Assembly: GCF_000015285.1 (NCBI RefSeq) | Contig: NC_008709.1 | Coordinates: 1,798,001-1,862,000, forward strand | Reading direction: 5' to 3' | Length of the DNA stretch: 64,000 bases | From: Psychromonas ingrahamii 37 | Lineage (GTDB): Bacteria > Pseudomonadota > Gammaproteobacteria > Enterobacterales > Psychromonadaceae | In this document: piece after piece, positions 39,846 through 47,511 of the stretch | Position numbering within the stretch: the first letter of the stretch is position 1 | How the letters are laid out: the number at the start of each line of letters is the position of its first letter | Program-made: the position numbers and the translations under genes | Notes under the pieces: model-generated | Told to the model about the DNA's origin: nothing | Seen by the model: only the letters and a program-made list of their open reading frames with translations | The model's database searches: none

Positions 39846-39962
39846 ATACGCCGCTATTTAAGGTGATATTTTCCAGAACGGTTTAACTGACAGATTAAGT
39901 GCTTTTATCGGCATTATTTCTCCATTTTTTATTTTAACCAACCTTTTATCTAAGAGAACATA

Positions 39963-40667
39963 ATGTTATTAGAATCTTATTACACTAAATATGAGAATAT
40001 AGTGCGTATTACTGCTGAGCAGGCAAGCGACTTCGCAAAACAGCAATGCCATGATTTCAACCCGCTTCATGATCCTGATAATAAGCGTTTCTGCGTACCG
40101 GGTGACCTTTTATTTGCTTTGGCTTTATATGAATATGGGGTCAGTGAGTCGATGAGTTTTACTTTTACTAATATGGTGGGTGCGAACATGGGTATCATTT
40201 TTCCGGAAGCAGACAGTGAGCATATTATTATCACTAATGAGCAGGGGAAAAGTGTGTTAGAAATTAAAAAAGACGGCAATACCAGCCATGATCCCGTATT
40301 AATCGAATCTTTAATCAAAAATTATGTGGTTTTTTCAGGGCAAAATTTTCCCACGCTGTTGATGCCTTTAATGAAAAAGCATAATGTAATGTTCAATCCT
40401 GCTCGCCCGTTAGTTATGTACAACAGTATGAGCCTTGAGTTTGAATCTTTATCACTGAATAATCCACTGCATGTAGAACTATCTGATGCTTATTTTGAAG
40501 TAGAGCCAAAGCGCGCAGATAGTTTTCTTAATTTTGATATTTTTGACGGGCAGAAAGTGATTGGCAAAGGTATCAAAAAGCTTATTGTTGCCGGTTTAAA
40601 ACCCTATGATCATGAACGTATTAGCGCTTTCTCACTGGCTTATGAAAGCAGACGTTCTGCATTTTAA
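39963..40667 (+). CDS. DUF3581 family protein
   Basis: 234 residues. The sequence matches a family of marine gammaproteobacterial proteins without known function: ITAEQASDFAKQQCHDFNP near residue 17, HDPDNKRFCVPGDLLFALAL near 36. The first part resembles MaoC/hotdog-type dehydratases (HDFNPLHDPD), so an acyl-thioester ligand is possible; this is inference only. No signal peptide or membrane helix. AAGAGAACATA precedes the ATG. Confidence 0.75.
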   Translation: MLLESYYTKYENIVRITAEQASDFAKQQCHDFNPLHDPDNKRFCVPGDLLFALALYEYGVSESMSFTFTNMVGANMGIIFPEADSEHIIITNEQGKSVLEIKKDGNTSHDPVLIESLIKNYVVFSGQNFPTLLMPLMKKHNVMFNPARPLVMYNSMSLEFESLSLNNPLHVELSDAYFEVEPKRADSFLNFDIFDGQKVIGKGIKKLIVAGLKPYDHERISAFSLAYESRRSAF

Positions 40668-40805
40668 TTATTTTCAGGCATTCGCCTAGAAAAATCAAAA
40701 AATTATAATTAATTTTTTAATTGCAATTTGTGCACTATCTATAATAATCACTTTATTTTAAAATAAAACTTGACTTAAAAAACAGTATCTTAGCCAGTAT
40801 TTAAT

Positions 40806-40868
40806 AAAATCCCCCTGTTTTCACATTAGCTAATCTCATCTTTGATGATTAGCTGCAGGGGGATTTTT
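40806..40868 (+). terminator. Long branched hairpin terminator after DUF3581 gene
   Basis: Outer 12-bp stem AAAATCCCCCTG/CAGGGGGATTTT and an inner 8-bp stem AGCTAATC/GATTAGCT, ending in a T-run. The A-run on the left would also allow minus-strand termination. Confidence 0.8.
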
Positions 40869-40914
40869 CCTTCTTGTCATCGAATAGTCATAATAAATCT
40901 TTACAGTGTTTAAC

Positions 40915-41433
40915 ATGACTATGTTTAATAATATTTATCAATACGATCTAAAGCTATTAATGTGGTGTAGAAAAAGCAGTACATCCCACCATTTTATTAG
41001 TCTGGTTCGGATCACATCAAAAAGCGGTGATGGTTATTTACAACTGTTACTGCCCGCTATCTATTGGCTGATGACAACGCAATTTTACAATCACTTTCTT
41101 ATCTTAACAATATTGACTTTTATGCTGGAGCGGCTTCTGTATTTTATCTTAAAACATACGTTATGCAGACGCCGACCACCACAAGTTATCCCTGATTTCA
41201 AAAGCATAATAGAAGCTTCAGATCAATTTAGTTTCCCGTCAGGTCACACGATGGCAGCATTTACTTTAGCTGGGCTTTTTACATTTTACTTTGGTGTTAT
41301 CGCTTTGCCACTGTACATATGGGCAATTGCTGTGGCGATATCTCGCGTTATTTTGGGAGTGCATTTTCCAACCGATATTTTAGCGGGTGCACTTATAGGT
41401 ACAATTTTAGTTTATATAATGGTGGCACTATGA
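40915..41433 (+). CDS. PAP2 superfamily lipid phosphatase
   Basis: 172 residues, about five membrane helices. All three PAP2 motifs are present: KHTLCRRRPP near residue 78, FPSGHTMAAF near 105 and SRVILGVHFPTD near 143 with the catalytic His. Such enzymes remove phosphate from undecaprenyl pyrophosphate, phosphatidate or similar lipids facing the periplasm. Start is uncertain between ATG 40915 and 40921. It overlaps the next gene by four bases (ATGA), so a shared role with the glycosyltransferase in a lipid or cell-surface pathway is likely. Confidence 0.85.
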   Translation: MTMFNNIYQYDLKLLMWCRKSSTSHHFISLVRITSKSGDGYLQLLLPAIYWLMTTQFYNHFLILTILTFMLERLLYFILKHTLCRRRPPQVIPDFKSIIEASDQFSFPSGHTMAAFTLAGLFTFYFGVIALPLYIWAIAVAISRVILGVHFPTDILAGALIGTILVYIMVAL

Positions 41434-42473
41434 ACATACTTTATGGCATTCAAGGTACAGGAAATGGGCACGTGGCGCGAAGCAGGGTAATTGCTAAATA
41501 TATAGCCGAAAGTGATGCTAAGGTTACCTACTTATTCTCTGGTCGCGACAAAAATCAATATTACGAAATGGAGGTATTTAACGATCACCTGATTCGCGAA
41601 GGATTAACTTTTGTTAGTGAAGGCGGGAAAGTTAATTATGTGCAGACCACATTAAAAAATAATTTATGGCAATTTCTTAAAGATGTTTTTTCATTAGATC
41701 TTAGCAGCTATGATTTAATCATTACAGACTTTGAGCCGATCACGGCCTGGGCTGCCAAATTAAGAAATAAACCAATTATTGGGCTGGGTCATCAATATGC
41801 CTTTGGTCCCAATACACCGCTTGCTGGAGAAAATTGGCTGGCAAAATGGGTGCTAAAAAACTTTGCTCCCGCACCATTCGGCATTGGTTTACATTGGCAT
41901 CCATATCAAGAAAATATATTACCACCGATTATTGACATTAATTTATCCCGTAAAATCACCCAAAATTTTATTATGGTGTATTTACCTTTTGAAGATCAAT
42001 CAGAGGTGACTGATTTATTAAATACATTTAGCGATTATAATTTTATTCTTTACTCTCCACAGCTAACTGAAATACAGCATGGAAATGTACTATGGCAAAA
42101 GACCTGTTATCAAGGTTTTACTAATAATTTGACCCAAACCCGAGGCGTTATTTGCAATTCTGGATTTGAATTGATCAGTGAATGTTTACACTTGGGCATT
42201 CCAATATTAGTAAAACCAATTCATGGACAAATGGAACAGCTTTCCAACGCCCTTGCACTTAAACAATTACAGCTCGCAGATGTAATGCATCATTTAGATG
42301 AAGATTTAATCGGCAATTGGTTAGAGATGTTAGATGATGATATTCAACATAAACCTCAATTAATTCCTAATGTGGCAAAAGAAATTGTTGCTTTGATCAT
42401 GGCAAAAAATTGGGAAAAAACAAATGAGTTGAGCGAAACCCTGTGGAAAACGCCTATATTTCAAGCACGTTGA
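41430..42473 (+). CDS. MJ1255/VC2487-type glycosyltransferase
   Basis: 347 residues. GT-B-like protein: the start MNILYGIQGTGNGHVARSR carries the glycine-rich N-terminal loop of UDP-sugar glycosyltransferases, and GVICNSGFELISECLHLGIP (near residue 238) with KPIHGQMEQLSNA (near 260) is the nucleotide-sugar site. Family members occur in many marine gammaproteobacteria; sugar and acceptor are unknown. Translationally coupled to the PAP2 gene. I chose ATG 41430 over a frame start at 41319 inside PAP2. Confidence 0.85.
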   Translation: MNILYGIQGTGNGHVARSRVIAKYIAESDAKVTYLFSGRDKNQYYEMEVFNDHLIREGLTFVSEGGKVNYVQTTLKNNLWQFLKDVFSLDLSSYDLIITDFEPITAWAAKLRNKPIIGLGHQYAFGPNTPLAGENWLAKWVLKNFAPAPFGIGLHWHPYQENILPPIIDINLSRKITQNFIMVYLPFEDQSEVTDLLNTFSDYNFILYSPQLTEIQHGNVLWQKTCYQGFTNNLTQTRGVICNSGFELISECLHLGIPILVKPIHGQMEQLSNALALKQLQLADVMHHLDEDLIGNWLEMLDDDIQHKPQLIPNVAKEIVALIMAKNWEKTNELSETLWKTPIFQAR

Positions 42474-42514
42474 TTTACCAACCTGTTGATCTTTCGATAC
42501 TGTCACAGCCCGCA

Positions 42515-42538
42515 GGCTCGAAGGCTCGAAGCTCGCAA
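42515..42538. repeat. Short GGCTCGAA repeats between two convergent genes
   Basis: Two exact GGCTCGAA octamers followed by GCTCGCAA in the gap between the glycosyltransferase gene and fabR. GC-rich against an AT-rich background, like the heptamer arrays near 32 kb. Confidence 0.5.
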
Positions 42539-42551
42539 CCAGCAGCTCAAT

Positions 42552-43160
42552 CTACCGGGATAAGTTCATCTCTAATGATCCTTTGTCAATCATTTGTAAC
42601 TGTAAAATAGTACGTTTAGTTAAATCATCCCGTCTTTTTTGGTCAACATCTAAGGCCTCTGCACCCGCACTAAAAACAATGATGATCGTTGCGTTGGCTT
42701 GCAGATAAGCCGACTCGGCATTTAACTTGTTAGCTTGCTGTAAATAACCGCAAAGTACCATAGTAAAAGAATCTATTTCACGGCTCAGTGCAGTTCTAAA
42801 TGCTGTTGAGGCACCGGCTCTTTCCTGTAATAACAAGCGAAAAATATTAGCGTATTGTTCAATGAACTCCATAAAAGTCAACACGGATATTTTTACGGCT
42901 GAACCGCCTTTTTTAATGCGCAGTCTGGCTTGAGACCTTAGTTGCTTAAGCACTAAGCCTACTTCGTTAATCAAGATCAAACCAAGCTCTTCCATATCTG
43001 AAAAATGACGATAAAATGAGTTTGGTGAGAGTCCTGCCGCTTTAGTCACTTCTCGTAAACTTAAATTTGAAAAACTGCGTTCAGCACTTAATTGAGCGAA
43101 AGCTGCATCAATTAACAGACGGCGGGTTTTTTCTTTTTGCTGTGCTCTAATGCTACTCAT
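42552..43160 (-). CDS. fabR: FabR, TetR-family repressor of unsaturated fatty acid genes
   Basis: 202 residues. FabR senses the ratio of unsaturated to saturated acyl thioesters and represses unsaturated fatty acid genes. Very close match to enterobacterial FabR: RAQQKEKTRRLLIDAAF at residue 5, QLSAERSFSNLSLREVTK near 22, SFYRHFSDMEELG near 48, VFSAGAEALDV near 165. Divergent from a desaturase gene; an operator lies in the gap. Confidence 0.94.
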   Translation of the reverse strand: MSSIRAQQKEKTRRLLIDAAFAQLSAERSFSNLSLREVTKAAGLSPNSFYRHFSDMEELGLILINEVGLVLKQLRSQARLRIKKGGSAVKISVLTFMEFIEQYANIFRLLLQERAGASTAFRTALSREIDSFTMVLCGYLQQANKLNAESAYLQANATIIIVFSAGAEALDVDQKRRDDLTKRTILQLQMIDKGSLEMNLSR

Positions 43161-43320
43161 GACCAGACCTTTTCATAAAAACCGTTATTTATTCCGATAG
43201 CATTCCGAAGCGTATGGGTATTCCCAATGTATGACTTTAGCAAGCAATGTGCAGAGATTGAAGTTAAATTTGTGTAAAAAAATACGCTGCGTACCTGAGT
43301 ATTATGTTAGGATGAATGCA

Positions 43321-43339
43321 AGGTGTACATCTGTACGCT
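43321..43339. promoter_or_regulatory. FabR-like operator upstream of desaturase gene
   Basis: AGGTGTACATCTGTACGCT is a palindrome: GTGTACA and TGTACGC pair at 6 of 7 positions around TC. It resembles the known FabR/DesT-type sites built on TGTAC halves. It lies 38 bases before the desaturase ATG, where bound repressor would block transcription. Confidence 0.65.
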
Positions 43340-43377
43340 GAATTTTTCTTTTTTATATTTGCCGAGTTGGAGGCGAA

Positions 43378-44496
43378 ATGAATAAACCCCGTATTCTTTG
43401 GCTTAATGTTTTGTTCTTTTTGAGCACTTTTTTATTAGCCGCAATTGCCGTACCTTACCGTGCTATCACGCATGGTTTTGATGCGTCCGAAATTATGTTT
43501 GCACTCTTATGTTTTATTTTCTGTGGCATGTCCATTACGGCAGGCTATCATAGATTGTGGTCACACAAAACTTATCAGGCACATTGGAGTTTACGTTTTA
43601 TTTTTGCCTTAGGCGGTGCATTCGCTTTACAAAACAGCATATTGCATTGGTCATCGGATCATCGAATTCATCATAAGCATGTTGATAATAATGATAAAGA
43701 TCCCTATTCCGCTAAAATGGGATTTTGGTATTCACACCTTGGCTGGATGCTGCGTGAATATCATCCAACTACTTATGACGACTATAATAACGTGCGAGAT
43801 TTGCAAAAAGATCCTATCGTAATATGGCAGCATAAGTATTATTTGTTGTTAACACTGCTGCTAAATATTGGCATACCGTTATTTTTTGGTTTTTGGCATG
43901 GTGATATCATTAACAGCATCCTATTAGTGGGGTTTTTACGTTTAGTGTTAAGTCACCATACCACTTTCTTTATCAACTCATTAGCGCATATCTGGGGGAA
44001 ACAAACCTATAGCGATAAAAACAGTGCAAGGGATAATGGTTTTTTGGCCTTTCTTACCTTTGGTGAGGGCTACCATAACTTTCACCATATTTTTGAAAAT
44101 GATTATCGGAATGGTATCCGTTGGTGGCAATTTGATCCGACTAAATGGTTGATAAAAAGTTGTGAATATCTGGGGCTGACCAGTAAATTACGCATCAGTC
44201 CTGAAGATCGGTTGGAAAAAGCTAAATTAGCCATGACCTTAAAGCGCAGTCAACAAAAATTAGCAACATACCCTAATCCGGAAAAAATGCTTGAACGTTT
44301 ACAATCCGAATATGATCTGCTTATTGTTAAAATAAATGAGTATTATGCCGTACATAAACAATTGTTGTCAGAAAGAAAAAAAGAACTTGTGAATGATGTT
44401 GAAAATTCAGAGTTAATAAAAACCTGTCTGGAATTAAAAAAATGTGTAGCAGAGCAGCAACGCAGTTGGAAATTATTAACCGCTAAATTTGTTTAA
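43378..44496 (+). CDS. Delta-9-type fatty acid desaturase
   Basis: 372 residues. Membrane-bound di-iron desaturase that puts a double bond in acyl-CoA or phospholipid chains with oxygen, important for membrane fluidity in the cold. Three histidine boxes: HRLWSH near residue 58, HRIHHK near 95 and HNFHH near 238, with four hydrophobic helices between. The last 90 residues are a charged coiled-coil-like tail that many relatives lack. GGAGGCGAA before the ATG is a strong ribosome binding site. FabR control is likely. Confidence 0.93.
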   Translation: MNKPRILWLNVLFFLSTFLLAAIAVPYRAITHGFDASEIMFALLCFIFCGMSITAGYHRLWSHKTYQAHWSLRFIFALGGAFALQNSILHWSSDHRIHHKHVDNNDKDPYSAKMGFWYSHLGWMLREYHPTTYDDYNNVRDLQKDPIVIWQHKYYLLLTLLLNIGIPLFFGFWHGDIINSILLVGFLRLVLSHHTTFFINSLAHIWGKQTYSDKNSARDNGFLAFLTFGEGYHNFHHIFENDYRNGIRWWQFDPTKWLIKSCEYLGLTSKLRISPEDRLEKAKLAMTLKRSQQKLATYPNPEKMLERLQSEYDLLIVKINEYYAVHKQLLSERKKELVNDVENSELIKTCLELKKCVAEQQRSWKLLTAKFV

Positions 44497-44549
44497 TGAC
44501 CTTGGGTTCAAAGTATCATTAATATTATTAGAGTAAGCTTATCAATTAA

Positions 44550-44601
44550 GTGATCGATTCAACCAATCCTCTGACTCTTTGAGGGGGTTGAATCGGGTCA
44601 C
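44550..44601. repeat. Inverted repeat after desaturase gene
   Basis: GATTCAACC-type arms: 44550-44564 pairs with 44586-44601 except for a small bulge, and an inner CCTC/GAGG pair extends the stem. It has no T-run. The remaining part of the 292-base gap before the Sel1 gene shows nothing I recognise. Confidence 0.5.
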
Positions 44602-44788
44602 TATCTTCGCTTTGCAGTCACCCGTTCTATCCCCGTCAAGATTGAAATATGTACTAAAATCAATATAAATCCTTGACCAGATTAATTGGGTAAGCAGAGC
44701 CACTTAACAAGTGCATAAAGATTAACAAACTTAATTTTGTTTATTATAAATATGTAAGGTCATTAAAAGAAGCTAAGGGGGAAAAATA

Positions 44789-45370
44789 ATGAACAAACCT
44801 ATTTTTTTTGTGTTGCTTTGTCTGTGTATCTCCTTTGCTGAGAGCGGAGAGCAGGTAAAAATCGATACCCTGTCTGCTGAATATGGCGATGCCGCTTCAC
44901 AACACAATCTTGGGGTTATGTATATGATGGGGAATGGCATACCCCAAAGCTATCCGCTAGCTTTAAAGTGGTTTAGTAAAGCTGCTAAGCAGGGGCTTGC
45001 TAGTGCTCAAGTCAATCTCGGCAGTATGTACAAGGAGTCTCTCGGGGTCACACAAAACAATGCAGAGGCCTTTATATGGTATCAAAAAGCCGCGCTGCAG
45101 GGGCATGCGGCTGGTCAAAATAACCTTGCACTGATGTACATGCTCGGTCTTGGTGTAACGCCTAATCCAATTGAGGCGAGCAGATGGTGGCTTAAAGCGG
45201 CACAGCAAGGACATGTCAGTGCGCAACTCAGCCTTGGTACACTTTATGAGCTTGGCTTAGGTGTACCAAAAAACAGCGACGAAGCTATAAAATGGTGGCG
45301 CAAGGCTGCGATGCAGGGTGATAGCAGTGCCAAAAAGCAACTCAGCAGTGTGGGGGGCGTTACTAAATAA
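44789..45370 (+). CDS. Secreted Sel1-repeat protein
   Basis: 193 residues. Signal peptide at the start (MNKPIFFVLLCLCISFAES) and then four Sel1-like repeats of 36 residues each, spaced from about residue 34: patterns such as QHNLGVMYMMGNGIPQS, AQVNLGSMYKESLGVTQN, GQNNLALMYMLGLGVTPN and AQLSLGTLYELGLGVPKN. Sel1 repeats are protein-binding helical hairpins; a specific partner cannot be named. AAGGGGGAAAAATA before the ATG is a strong ribosome binding site. Confidence 0.85.
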   Translation: MNKPIFFVLLCLCISFAESGEQVKIDTLSAEYGDAASQHNLGVMYMMGNGIPQSYPLALKWFSKAAKQGLASAQVNLGSMYKESLGVTQNNAEAFIWYQKAALQGHAAGQNNLALMYMLGLGVTPNPIEASRWWLKAAQQGHVSAQLSLGTLYELGLGVPKNSDEAIKWWRKAAMQGDSSAKKQLSSVGGVTK

Positions 45371-45388
45371 GGCACATTGAGCCAATAT

Positions 45389-45653
45389 ATATACCCATGA
45401 TACTTCAAGATGTAAAGTCAGCAAGGAAAATTGTGCTGAGATGCTAGGCATAAAATTGAAGTATAGTTATTCTACATAGAGATTTTATAACAACGCAGAT
45501 TGGCACAATTTACCTTGCCCTACGGGGCGCAAGGTCGAAAACCAGCGCTGCGTTGCACCAATCGAAAAGGGAATAACCATTACCTCATGTTGCGTCTTGC
45601 TCTGGTCTCCGCCCTTGCGCCTGACAAAGCATTTTGAAGTAACATGGGTATAT
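45389..45653. mobile_element. 265-bp MITE with 24-bp terminal inverted repeats
   Basis: Left end 45389-45412 reads ATATACCCATGATACTTCAA then GATG; the complement of the right end (45630-45653) matches it at 22 of 24 positions. There is no transposase inside, so it is a non-autonomous element. The interior has GC-rich stretches unlike the flanks. A TA or TATA target is likely from the flanks but not certain. Related ends occur at 22946, 39104 and 47207. Confidence 0.8.
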
Positions 45654-45704
45654 CCTAAATCAATACCATAATGTAAAAGTAGTCTATAAGAAGGAGGTCG
45701 CACA

Positions 45705-45977
45705 ATGGAGTATTTATGGGATCAAGCTCAATTTATCGCACCAGGCTTAATAGTGATGGTAACTAATAGCTTAGGTGATAAATTAGGTACCGAAGCGGTA
45801 AATATTAAGACCGGCAGAGTTGAGGTAATGTGCAAGCCCCATCAAGTCACAGTGCAGAACGATGGGGATTGTTTTTGGTTAGCATCGGGAAAAATGCCAA
45901 ATATTGATATCAGCCAAGATGAAGCTGATTTATTAGCTAAGTTACTGAAGGTTGAAATTGGAATGGGCACTAAATAA
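45705..45977 (+). CDS. Small protein of 90 residues, unknown function
   Basis: Not recognised. Begins MEYLWDQAQFIAPGLIVMVT and looks soluble, with alternating hydrophobic residues suggesting beta strands up to about residue 65 and an acidic C-terminal helix (DISQDEADLLAKLLKVE). GAAGGAGG before the ATG is close to a perfect ribosome binding site, which supports a real gene. It starts 52 bases after the MITE, which may now supply its promoter region. Confidence 0.65.
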   Translation: MEYLWDQAQFIAPGLIVMVTNSLGDKLGTEAVNIKTGRVEVMCKPHQVTVQNDGDCFWLASGKMPNIDISQDEADLLAKLLKVEIGMGTK

Positions 45978-46098
45978 ATACAGTATGTTAAACAAGATTC
46001 TTGCTTGCTGACGGAGAATCTCATTAGAGAGCCTGCTAATGCCTGTTGTTGTAAATAAACTATAATTTAGGTATATAACAATAAACAGGGTGATGACT

Positions 46099-47196
46099 AT
46101 GGATAAGCAACCGCCAGCGTTTTTCCCTACCCGCTATTGGCATAAAGAGGTGGGAAAACATCAGGGAGAGGACTTGGTTACTTGTGATTTATGTCCTCAT
46201 CATTGCCACCTGCGTGAAGGAAAACGTGGAATTTGTTACGTGCGTATGAATCATCAGGGTAAAATAGTACTGACCAGTTACGGCCATTCTTCGGGTTTTT
46301 GCATTGATCCGATTGAGAAAAAACCGCTTAACCATTTTTACCCCGGCTCAAGGGTGATGTCATTTGGCACCGCCGGTTGTAACCTCTCCTGCCAATTCTG
46401 CCAAAATTGGGAGATCAGTAAATCCCGTGAAATAGATACTCTTTGTGATACCGCTATGCCCGAACAACTGGCACGGGTTGCCAAAGAGCAGGGCTGTAAA
46501 AGTATCGCCTTTACTTATAACGATCCGGTGATCTTTATGGAATATGCCATTGATGTTGCCATCGTTGCTAAAGCATTGGGACTCAAAAGTGTCGCAGTCA
46601 GTGCGGGTTATATGTGTGATCAGCCTAGAGTTGAATTCTATCGCCATATGGATGCCGCCAATATTGATTTAAAAGGCTTTACCGAGGCGTTCTATCATAA
46701 AATCTGCCACGGGCAGTTACAACCCGTATTAGATACCCTGTTATATCTTAAACATCACACCTCGGTCTGGTTGGAAATTACCACTTTACTGATCCCCGGT
46801 GAAAATGACAGCGATCAGGAATTACATAAAATGTGTCAATGGATAGCTGAAAACCTTGGCCTGAATGTACCGCTGCACTTCAGTGCTTTTCATCCTGATT
46901 TTAAAATGATGGATAAAGAGTCCACGCCACTAGCGACCCTATTACGCGCCAGAAAAATAGCGTTGAGCTATGGCCTGCATCATGTGTATTGTGGCAATGT
47001 GCATGATAGCAAGTCAGACAGTACTTATTGTCCACATTGCCAAGATTTGCTGATTGAAAGGGACTGGTATCAGTTGGGACAATATAACCTCGACGAGTTC
47101 GGGCACTGTTTGAATTGCGGGGAGCTATTGGCAGGGCGGTTTGCCAGAACGAAAGAAAATTTTGGCCGGCGGCGAGTACCCGTCAAAATAGGATGA
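46099..47196 (+). CDS. AmrS-type radical SAM protein
   Basis: 365 residues. Radical SAM cluster motif CNLSCQFCQNW near residue 98 (the family's C-x3-C-x2-C), an N-terminal zinc-like CDLCPHHCHLREGKRGIC near 28, and further CxxC pairs near the C-terminus (YCPHCQD, CLNCGE). This matches the radical SAM enzyme of the AmmeMemoRadiSam system, but no Memo or AMMECR1 gene is next to it. The product is unknown. I took ATG 46099 because AGGG lies eight bases before it. Its last codons are duplicated at 51619. Confidence 0.85.
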   Translation: MDKQPPAFFPTRYWHKEVGKHQGEDLVTCDLCPHHCHLREGKRGICYVRMNHQGKIVLTSYGHSSGFCIDPIEKKPLNHFYPGSRVMSFGTAGCNLSCQFCQNWEISKSREIDTLCDTAMPEQLARVAKEQGCKSIAFTYNDPVIFMEYAIDVAIVAKALGLKSVAVSAGYMCDQPRVEFYRHMDAANIDLKGFTEAFYHKICHGQLQPVLDTLLYLKHHTSVWLEITTLLIPGENDSDQELHKMCQWIAENLGLNVPLHFSAFHPDFKMMDKESTPLATLLRARKIALSYGLHHVYCGNVHDSKSDSTYCPHCQDLLIERDWYQLGQYNLDEFGHCLNCGELLAGRFARTKENFGRRRVPVKIG

Positions 47197-47206
47197 CAGT
47201 ATTGTC

Positions 47207-47252
47207 TATACCTAAACTATTTGAAGATGCATCCTCAAGTAGTTTGAGTATA
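47207..47252. repeat. 46-bp palindrome of the dispersed family
   Basis: 23-bp arms meet at TGCA and pair at 19 of 23 positions. The arm TATACCTAAACTATTTGAAG resembles MITE ends at 45389, as if two ends had been joined head to head. The right copy of the island repeat has only the first dozen bases of it. Confidence 0.65.
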
Positions 47253-47290
47253 AAACCTATTTTCGTTAATTTAAGACGAATTTTAATTTG

Positions 47291-47412
47291 TTATTTTTCC
47301 TAAACAAATACCTGCACCCTATTATCGATTACTCTAACCGGATAAGTCACAATATTTTCAAATGCGGGTGCAGATAATACGGCGCCTTTTTATATTAAAG
47401 CCACCATGACGC
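47291..47412 (-). pseudogene. 3' fragment of the Rieske ferredoxin gene (duplicate)
   Basis: Corresponds to the last 40 codons of the intact Rieske gene at 51706-52023, with single-base and three-base deletions near 47387-47403 that break the frame. The remaining 100 bases up to the TPR gene show nothing recognisable. Confidence 0.75.
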
Positions 47413-47511
47413 TGGAAAATTCTTTCTGTTGTACTTTCTTTTGGGTTTCTTTTTTTTAATATTACTGAATTTAAGTTGAAAAGTGTCAACTTATCTCAGG
47501 ACGATTATGGC

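Larger units (their letters stand above)
47155..47412. repeat. Diverged direct repeat, left copy (island boundary)
   Basis: Contains the last 42 bases of the radical SAM gene, the spacer, and the 3' end of a Rieske gene in reverse. It aligns with 51619-51832: 47155-47218 matches at about 92 percent and 47286-47386 at about 88 percent, with a palindrome (47207-47252) present only here. Confidence 0.85.

Noticed and set aside
45371-45704. Two short minus-strand frames within the MITE
   Set aside because: Non-coding repeat explains the sequence; no transposase-like residues.
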